Assembly: GCA_023014485.1 (NCBI GenBank)
Contig: JAJOZX010000194.1
Location: 1,102,501 to 1,166,500 of the forward strand
Source: Bathynomus jamesi
Taxonomy: Eukaryota; Arthropoda; Malacostraca; Isopoda; Cirolanidae
Length of the DNA: 64,000 nt
Direction of reading: 5' to 3'
Shown: piece after piece, positions 57,724 to 64,000 of the stretch
How the letters are laid out: each line of letters opens with the position of its first letter
How positions within the stretch are numbered: position 1 is the stretch's first letter
Made by a program: the position numbers and the translations under genes
Notes under the pieces: model-generated
The model's database searches: none
The model's input: only the letters and a program-made list of their open reading frames with translations
What the model was told of the DNA's origin: nothing

Positions 57724-59289
57724 TCAGCGCCTCCTGAGGCGGGGCCACGACGGGGTCGCCACCCTTCTTTTCTCTTGCTCCTGCCATACGATTTGGTCCC
57801 CTATTGAATTTGTGGGGGCTGGTCTGGCAGAGGAATACCCTGACACTGTGGGTTGGTCGGGTATGTTGGCTAAAAACATGTCCAAGTGTTTTTTAAAAGT
57901 ATCTACTGGGACTGCACTTATATCTCTAAGGTACTGAGGCAAGGAGTTAAACAGGCGAGAACCCTGCCTAGAGATACTATTATATTGAAGGGTTTGAATC
58001 CTTCTCAGACTGTTTGGTGGGAGGTGATATTTTTTACACATTCTGCCAGTTCTTGTTAAGGTGGGCACAATTGGTTCAGTATTGGGGGCAACTAAAAGCC
58101 CTTCTAGAATTTTCCAGGTGTAGATTAGGATGTATCTCTCAAACCTTCTCTCTATGGAATAAAGGTTGAGGCCTCTAAGCCTATCCCAGTAGTTTAATTT
58201 GTTTTTACTCAACTGTTGCCCATCAGGTTGTTTAATATACGAGGTAAAGGTTCTTTGTAGGCCCTCAATTTTTTGCAATTCATTCTGTTTGTGGGGTAAG
58301 CATGGTCATACTGTCCCTAGTTCTGAATGTCCTCAGTATATATCCTATTAGTTGTTTGCATGATGAGGTTACTTTGTCAATGTGCCTGTTGAATGTTGCA
58401 TCTTCAGATAATATAATCCCTAGATCCCTGACATGATCAGTTTGTGCAATATCTTTTCCTGTCGGTCCAGTGTAGTTGAATTGTTCTTTCAGGTATTTAT
58501 TTGGTCCGTACTTAATTAGTTCAAATTTGTCTTCATTGAAGGCCATATTGTTTGCATCTGCCCATGCATATATAGTTTGTAGATCTTTTTGTAGTTCTAC
58601 ACAGTCTTCTTTTTCTGTAATTGGTCTTAGTATTCTGGTATCATCTGCGAATGACAGGAGAGAGCTTCCTAGGTTACAGTTTATATTGTTCAGCATTATA
58701 ATGAATAGAATTGGTCCTAGTACTGTGCCTTGCGGCACTCCACTAATCACTTCTTTTTCTATAGATCTTGCTCCATTTACAGTTGTTTGTTTTCTGTCAG
58801 AGAAAGGCATGGATCCATTTTCCTACTTTTCCACAAATACCAAGTTCTCTTAGTTTATGGAATAATATACCATGGTCAACCTTGTCAAAAGCTTTTGCAA
58901 AGTCTAGATAGATGACATCAACATTGTGGTTTTCTCCCAAGTATTGTAGGATTGTATTGCAATGGTCTATAAGTTCAGTAAGGCAGGATCTCTTGTGTCT
59001 GAAGCCATGTTGAAAGTCTTCTAAGAGATGTTCATTTTCTATAAAACTGACAATGTGCCTTTTCAGGACTTTCTCAAATATTTTAATAATATGGGAAGTC
59101 AAAGATATGGGTCTATAGTTCTTGGCTTCCTTTCTTTTGCCTCCTTTGTAGATTGGGGTAATATTTGCTTGTTTCATGATTGGTGGTATTCTACTGGTGT
59201 CTAGTGAGGATCTCCACAGGATTTTCAAAGGCAGAGATAAAGTATGTTTGCATTCCTTAAGAATCTTGGCTCCAATTCCATCTGGACCA
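57724..59289 (-). pseudogene. LINE E reverse transcriptase, relatively well preserved
   Basis: Minus strand, starting near PGPDGIGAKIL at 59280. ANITPIYKGGKRKEAKNYRP, QHGFRHKRSCLTELIDH and VIYLDFAKAFDKVDHGILFH lie at 58797-59228. GVPQGTVLGPILFIIMLNNI and LLSFADDTRI (catalytic pair) lie at 58280-58810. C-terminal LNYWDRLRGLNLYSIERRFE lies at 57724-58278. Only two or three frame breaks. It lies between the endonuclease and RT parts of LINE D in opposite orientation. Confidence 0.9.
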
Positions 59290-60790
59290 GGGGAGACAAA
59301 TCGCTTCCCGGAAATTATAGTCCCACTAGTCTGACTTCAGTAGCTGGTGAGGTTATGGAGAAGATTGTTCGTGACAAAATAGTTTTAATCATTTAGATTA
59401 AATGAATAATTTAATTTAATATTTTCAGCACTGCTTTCGACGTGATCGTTCTTGTCTAACCAATATGCTCGACTTTTTTAATGATACTGTAAATATATAT
59501 ATGACGAGAGTAAAACCTTGGTTTACCTTGGTTTTGCTTCCTTCCGAATTGTTCATTCTGACGAAGGTCAAGCTTGTCACTCCACCTTAGACCTAGCGTC
59601 TTACCCACAAGGCTACTCAGGGTACCCATTTATCTACCAACCAATTTCTTTATTGTGTGGAAGAATGAACGGCTGGGTTTTGCCGCGCGCCGCCTGCCAT
59701 CACCGGGTTTCGATCCCGGGGCCGATGGATTCGTAGTCAGCGACGCCAACCGAGGCGCAATGTTGTATATTTCGATTTTCAAAAGTGTTTGATAAAATGC
59801 CCCATAGAAGATTATTAGCTAAATTTCATTTTCACGAAATTGATGGTAATGTTCTCAAATGGACCGAAAATTGGCTTAGCGGACGTAAACAAAGAGTGGT
59901 CATTTATGGCGAAGGGTCTAACTGGAAAAGTGTAACTAGCGGCGTGCCTGAGGGATCAGTTCTGGGACCAGTTCTTATTATTTATATCAATGACATCGAC
60001 ATAGGAATTAACAATATAATTTTAAAATTTGTGGATGATACCAAACTAGGGGTACGAATAAAATCGGCGGCAGAACGTTTGCAGATTCAAGAAGACATTA
60101 ATAATTACTCGAATGGGAAGAAATTTGGCAAATGAACTTTAACATAGATAATGTAAAACGTTACATATCGGTAGAAACGATGTTAAAGGAAAGTAATCCA
60201 TACGCGACAGGACACTAACGAGTGTTACGGAAGAGAAAGATTTAGGTATTATTGTTGCCGACACTCTTAAACCGAGTAAACAATGTATCGAAGCTTTTAG
60301 AAAAGCAAATAGAATCTTAGGGTTTATTGGTTGATCATGTGAATCTAAGTCCGAAAAAACAATGCTAACATTATATAATTCTTTAATACTCCCCCATCTG
60401 GAATACTGCTTTCAGTTCTGGTCCCCATATTTACAGCAGGACATAGATAGAATGGGGAGTGCAGCTACGGGCTACAAAGATGATTCCCAGACTTGGAAAC
60501 AAATTTTACGGTACCCGTTTAGAAATGTTAAATGTATTCTCGTTTGTAAAAAAGCGTACTTGAGGAGATTTAATCCACGTGTTTAAAATGATTAAAGGTT
60601 TACATAGAACTCGCGGTAATGGTCTGAAATTATTGGGTAAGCAGTTTAATTCTATGAAGTTAAAGCATTTTTTTTTCAGTCGTATAATGTGTAGAATGGA
60701 CTGCTAAACAGCGTAGTTCAAAATAATTTGGTCAATCCTCCAAAAATAGACTAGATGCTTATCTTGCCTTAAACCATTAGTTAGAAGCAT
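59290..60790 (+). pseudogene. LINE D reverse transcriptase
   Basis: Starts LPGNYSPTSLTSVAGEVMEK, then FRRDRSCLTNMLDFFND. It is interrupted by a SINE (59515-59765) and resumes with SVFDKMPHRRLLAKFHF, VTSGVPEGSVLGPV, and FVDDTKLGVRIK (catalytic Asp pair with Val before). LPHLEYCFQFWSPYL is in the 60362-60586 piece. Same family type as LINE A. The pyrimidine-rich 60800-61010 probably is its 3' UTR. Confidence 0.83.
59515..59765 (-). repeat. tRNA-derived SINE, shortened copy
   Basis: Reverse copy of the first tRNA-like unit of 40223-40560 (GCGCCTCGG, GGGTTTCGATCCCGGGGCCG when read with its complement) joined to the shared tail GACAAGCTTGACCTTCGTCA. The second tRNA-like unit is missing. It splits the YLDF-type motif of LINE D. 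Confidence 0.82.
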
Positions 60791-61339
60791 TTATTAGCGC
60801 ATAAAAGTATTGTAGGATTTTCACTCGGATTCCTTCCTCTTTGCTTTAAAATTTTCACTTTATCTTTTAATTTCCCTCCTTTCTTTCAACCTCTGTTTTT
60901 TGCTTTGCTTTAAAATTTTCTACCATCTCTTAACCTTTCTCCTTGAAAGGTCTCGTATGAACCAGCCGGTCTGTTGGCGTTTGGTCTTCTTTGTATTAAC
61001 CATATTATGAATACCCATTCAATAGTCTGAATTCAGTAAATCATTTCTGAATTCAGTAAATCATTTCTGAATGAAGATACCCCAGAGATTGGGTGCGAAG
61101 TATTGCAACTTTTGTATTTAATTTTCACGCATAGATTTAATGGCTATTATGCAGCTAAGTGTCGTCGCGGCTTTATAAACATACACTACCCTTTTCGACT
61201 TTAGAAATATGTGTCCATCACACTACAACTAATTATATACTGGGGCAATATCATTTTATGGTGAAGTTTAAGGAAATTATGTTAGGAAAAAATTCGAATT
61301 TGCCGCTATCGCCGCCATGATCAACATGGCAGACGTCAA

Positions 61340-61435
61340 CCAATCACCAAGCGACAAACGCTCTCGTGACGTCATCCAGCCAATCAAATTTAAATCTGGC
61401 TCTATCCCAGGTTTAAAATCGTGCCATTTCTCAGT
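61340..61435 (+). promoter_or_regulatory. Candidate host promoter
   Basis: In order: CCAAT at 61340-61344, a full CRE palindrome TGACGTCA at 61367-61374, CCAAT at 61380-61384, a weak TTTAAAA at 61412, and the arthropod initiator TCAGT at 61431-61435. Just upstream, GCCGCCATGATCAACATGGC carries two opposed YY1-like motifs. The clustering in AT-rich DNA is unlikely by chance, but there is no expression evidence. Confidence 0.45.
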
Positions 61436-61549
61436 CTAGATTCCAACATCGTGTGCGAAACGTGCAATCTTAATTATATCGAAGTTCATCGTTATTTTTT
61501 TTTTAATTATTGTCGTAGTGTGCTGTGGTCTATCTACTTGTGAGTTGCC

Positions 61550-61640
61550 CCCGGTCAATTGGATGCCCGGTTAGGTCAATTGAATGCCAGGTTAGGTCAG
61601 TTGAATGCCCGGTTAAGTCAATTGAATGCCCGGTTTTACG
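61550..61640 (+). repeat. Tandem 24-bp repeat
   Basis: About four units of GGTCAATTGAATGCCCGGTTA with small changes. The unit resembles the sequence that flanks palindromic family P copies (GACCTAACCGGCCATTCAAT). Confidence 0.8.
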
Positions 61641-61724
61641 TCAACTGTACGCCCTTGACGATTGGTTAGGTTAACGAAAATATCACGACTTAACCTAATC
61701 AATCGTCAATGGCGTACAGTTGAC
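61640..61724. mobile_element. Complete palindromic MITE (family P)
   Basis: 85 bp: two 35-bp arms (from GTCAACTGTACGCCCTTGAC) with two mismatches around a 15-base loop CGAAAATATCACGAC. Other copies or halves at 43843, 46035, 48421 and 53167. Confidence 0.85.
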
Positions 61725-62012
61725 CTAACCGGCCATTCAATTAGCCTTAGTTATTTAATTGGTGATAATCATTGTTTTTTTCTGCTACTTTTTCGTGATT
61801 TGTGCAGTGGTACTTGTCTATCCAAAATACTTTAAAACTGGTGTTTTTTTTTATAATTTCACAACTGTTGACAATTCGTACTATACAAAGCATGAAAAAA
61901 CACAGAAAAAACAAAAATTATCACCCAACTCTGCAACGCCCCTTAGCTGCATAATTACCAATTTAATATATATATATATATATATTGATTTTAATATTAG
62001 TTGTACGATAAT

Positions 62013-62131
62013 ATTAAGTTTCATGGAAACCAGATAACACGGTTTTAGATTGGTTAGTTACTTTTCGCGTAACCAATTTTCTTTGTAACAAAATTAGACT
62101 GTTAAAAATACTGGTCTCCGCGAAACTTAAT
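62013..62131. mobile_element. 119-bp MITE, family Q copy 1
   Basis: Ends ATTAAGTTTCATGGAAACCA and, reversed, ATTAAGTTTCGCGGAGACCA. The inner AACCAATCTAAAAC block is also found in the copy at 63098. Confidence 0.8.
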
Positions 62132-62392
62132 ACTCGTACTTACCTCATCATATGTTATTGAGTCATATTGAGTAGTACTGTATGGTTTGAATCTCTTTTG
62201 CAGATGATGTTTGGCAATAACACATATCATTTTCAAATTCAGACAGTGTTTCAGGTGTGGGACTCCAATTACTGTTATAACACTGGTAGCTCTCTGTCAG
62301 TCAAGGTGTATGCGGGTGTTCAACGTTTTAGGTAACGCGCTGTGCTGCGGCCAGTATTAGTTTTTAAGTCTCATCAGGCGGTTACGTGTACG

Positions 62393-62552
62393 ATGCACGA
62401 GTCCCCTTTGAAAAGAATAACAACGTATTTAGTGTTAATGATAATGTTTAATTATCAAAAGAAGAAGAAGATTGTGCTAAAATGGAGTTTGTTTTGTTTA
62501 TACACCATTTTGATGGGATATTTATATCTACGTTACAAGAAATTAGTGCCAA
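62393..62552 (+). CDS. Candidate first coding exon, type II membrane protein
   Basis: Open frame from ATG 62393 to a consensus splice donor (AA then GTAAGT), 53 codons plus one base. It begins MHESPLKRITTYL, has a basic KKKK stretch, then a hydrophobic segment KWSLFCLYTILMGYLYLRY followed by lysines. That is the layout of a short cytoplasmic tail plus signal anchor, as in Golgi glycosyl- or sulfotransferases. The enzyme class cannot be told from this exon. Upstream ATGs exist in exon 2, so the start is not certain. Confidence 0.35.
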
Positions 62553-63045
62553 GTAAGTGATTCATTTTTTGTTTAAGAAATAAGCTCCCATAATAATTAT
62601 ATGAAGCAAATAATATTAGCAACGTATACATTAAACTATTCCCCGATTCGGTGTAAGCTTAGCCTAATTAATTAATGCAAATACGCATGCGTATAACGTA
62701 CAAGTCGTGAGTAGGACTAAAAATAGTATTTTTATAAAATTAATTGAATGAAATATTGAAACGATCCAGTCCAAGTATAGTCTATTTATAAATCTCTCGA
62801 GATATATGTATATATACGCCTTCAAGTAGAGTTATAACTACTTTGGGGTGTGTATATATATATATAATATAAATTTTAAGTAAGAACATTCATTTTAATT
62901 GATATTTTCATTTGACATGCACCAAAAAGTAATATATAATACAAGATGTAAGTGAAGTTATTTAGCCATATTAGTTTAAATTGAGGCGAGAGCACCTACG
63001 CACTTGTCACAAACTATTTCACGCTATGCATCAGACCAGTATTTT

Positions 63046-63092
<47 letters not shown>

Positions 63093-63097
63093 TAAAT

Positions 63098-63192
63098 ATT
63101 AAGTTTCGTGGAAACCAGTGTTTTTGACAAGTAGAAATTTGTTATAAAGATCGTAATTGGCGGGAAATAACGAACCAATCTAAAATGACCAC
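63098..63192. mobile_element. MITE, family Q copy 2
   Basis: Starts ATTAAGTTTCGTGGAAACCA next to a long (AT)n run (63048-63090) and matches the reversed right half of the copy at 62013-62131 to AACCAATCTAAAATG. The far end is decayed. Confidence 0.7.
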
Positions 63193-63365
63193 ATGTTTAT
63201 TATAGTGATGTAATATATTACTCCAGGCATAAAAATGTCTGAAGCGCAACCGTCACCTGTTAACAAGGTAGTTTATTCATATGGTCGATATAGTCCAAAT
63301 ATCGAGGTTTCCTAAACTTTTTCATAGGCTTTTCTTTTATGGATTAATAGGTTAGGTAAACTAGA

Positions 63366-63590
63366 CATGGTTGATGGGGTTATTTAACTTCCTTTACAAC
63401 ATCTATGGTCGTATGACGAGGTGGGGGGACTACAGCTTTACGTGGGATCCAAACCACGAGTCGCTACATCTGGACGCAGAGGTCGGTCTCCCATCCAACT
63501 ACTACCTAAATCCAGTGTTGCTTAACTTGCTGGTCGACGGGCAGTGGTGCTCCAACTTTAGGCTCGTTATAGCCCGTAGGTAAGATATAA
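63366..63590 (-). repeat. 5S rRNA-derived SINE, copy 3
   Basis: Reversed, it reads GCAAGTTAAGCAACACTGG, GGTAGTAGTTGGATGGGAGA (5S-like internal promoter), then the body GACTCGTGGTTTGGATCCCA and GTAAAGCTGTAGTCCCC. The best preserved tail of the four copies. Confidence 0.82.
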
Positions 63591-63783
63591 TTGTAGGGTG
63601 GGGTAAACTGAACGTGCCTAATCTTTATCAAAACCTACCTTGGCTTTAACAGACTAGGTATACCTTTCATATTATTTCATACACCGAAGCAAGTTAAACG
63701 GATAAGCTAGTGGCTAGTGAAAGAAAATGGAAAAATTGTGAATTTTAATGACTAACTCGGATATCCAGAATGTATAATATATA

Positions 63784-63858
63784 GGGTGGAGAAGTCGGGC
63801 ACCATAGGGTAAATTACAGTAAAACGCTGAAGTCGTGCACTACAGGGTAAATATCAGC
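63784..63858 (+). repeat. Two short direct repeats, MITE-end-like
   Basis: GAAGTCGGGCACCATAGGGT and GAAGTCGTGCACTACAGGGT, each followed by AAAT and CAG, 41-42 bp apart. The first, with AGGGTGGA before it, resembles the terminal repeat of the MITE at 38805. Confidence 0.6.
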
Positions 63859-63889
63859 TGGTATTCGAAATAATGACCGTTGTGGCCAA

Positions 63890-64000
63890 TGTCGTAACAC
63901 CGCTTCCCGGAGATCAGCGAAGTTAAGCGAAATTGGGTCTGGGTAGTAATTGGATGGGAGACCGTCCTCCGCTCCCAGATTATGTAGCGACCCGTGGTTC
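63890..64000 (+). repeat. 5S rRNA-derived SINE, copy 4 (cut by window end)
   Basis: GATCAGCGAAGTTAAGCGAA, GGGTCTGGGTAGTAATTGGA and GGGAGACCGTCC are the 5S-like parts; GCGACCCGTGGTTC starts the family body as the window ends. Confidence 0.82.

Larger units (their letters stand above)
49830..60790 (+). mobile_element. One CR1-like LINE dissected by nested insertions (LINE D)
   Basis: Pieces in the right order and strand: ORF1 coiled coil (49830-50050), ORF1 esterase-like domain (50897-51370), start of endonuclease (51425-51540), middle to end of endonuclease (57000-57340), RT start (57530-57560), and RT (59290-60600). Between them lie hAT elements, a pogo-like element carrying a CR1 copy, a long-TIR MITE, another LINE, and a SINE. 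That all pieces belong to one original copy is an inference from order and motif continuity; a gap of perhaps 50 residues is lost around the 57.6/59.3 kb junction. Confidence 0.6.
61432..62552 (+). other. Candidate host gene 5' region, two exons
   Basis: Model from splice signals: exon 1 from the initiator to a GTGAGT donor at 61540; intron 61540-62203 ending in TCTCTTTTGCAG; exon 2 62204-62552 ending in a GTAAGT donor at 62553. The intron carries a palindromic MITE and a small TIR element. Other splice choices are possible. Confidence 0.35.

Overview
This is eukaryotic DNA, almost certainly from an arthropod and most plausibly a decapod-type crustacean (inference). The reasons are the AT-rich intergenic DNA, many (TA)n and (TG)n tracts, scattered TTAGG-type telomere-like repeats, a TCAGT-type initiator, and the transposon classes present (Mag-like Gypsy, BEL/Pao, CR1/jockey-like LINEs, a Penelope element, mariner, Tc1, hAT, 5S- and tRNA-derived SINEs). 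No bacterial operon, CRISPR array or phage feature is seen. The window is mainly a transposon graveyard with two probable edges of host genes: a GC-rich terminal exon at 1934-2020 and a promoter plus first coding exon at about 61340-62552.

Layout. 0.6-1.6 kb: LINE remnant. 1.9-2.0 kb: candidate last exon with poly(A) signal. 2.2-4.2 kb: Tc1-like element split by a mariner. 4.3-7.5 kb: 5S-derived SINE, a piece of BEL LTR, and a decayed Gypsy on the minus strand. 7.8-12.6 kb: a large minus-strand pseudogene of an uncharacterised multicopy family, broken by two hAT-type insertions and an unusual double hairpin. 13.3-34.5 kb: one BEL/Pao element (BEL1) with matching 5-bp target duplications at its ends. 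It contains a Mag-like Gypsy (15.6-22.3 kb), itself split by a probable solo LTR, and a second inverted BEL element (22.8-30.2 kb). 34.7-36.3 kb: LINE. 36.4-43.8 kb: mostly featureless AT-rich DNA with SINEs and MITEs. 43.9-46.0 kb: Penelope-like GIY-YIG fragment inside nested inverted repeats. 46.1-48.8 kb: SINE, LINE and other repeat fragments. 49.8-60.8 kb: what appears to be one CR1-like LINE cut into pieces by hAT, pogo-like, CR1 and other LINE insertions. 61.2-64 kb: putative host promoter and first exon, MITEs, and two more 5S-derived SINEs.

Most coding remnants encode retroelement or transposase proteins and nearly all are broken. The least damaged are the Gypsy (near-identical LTRs, one frameshift, one nonsense codon) and the integrase half of BEL1. 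The two LTRs of BEL2 differ almost only by single-base length changes, often in homopolymers. Part of the apparent frameshift load could therefore be sequencing error rather than decay.
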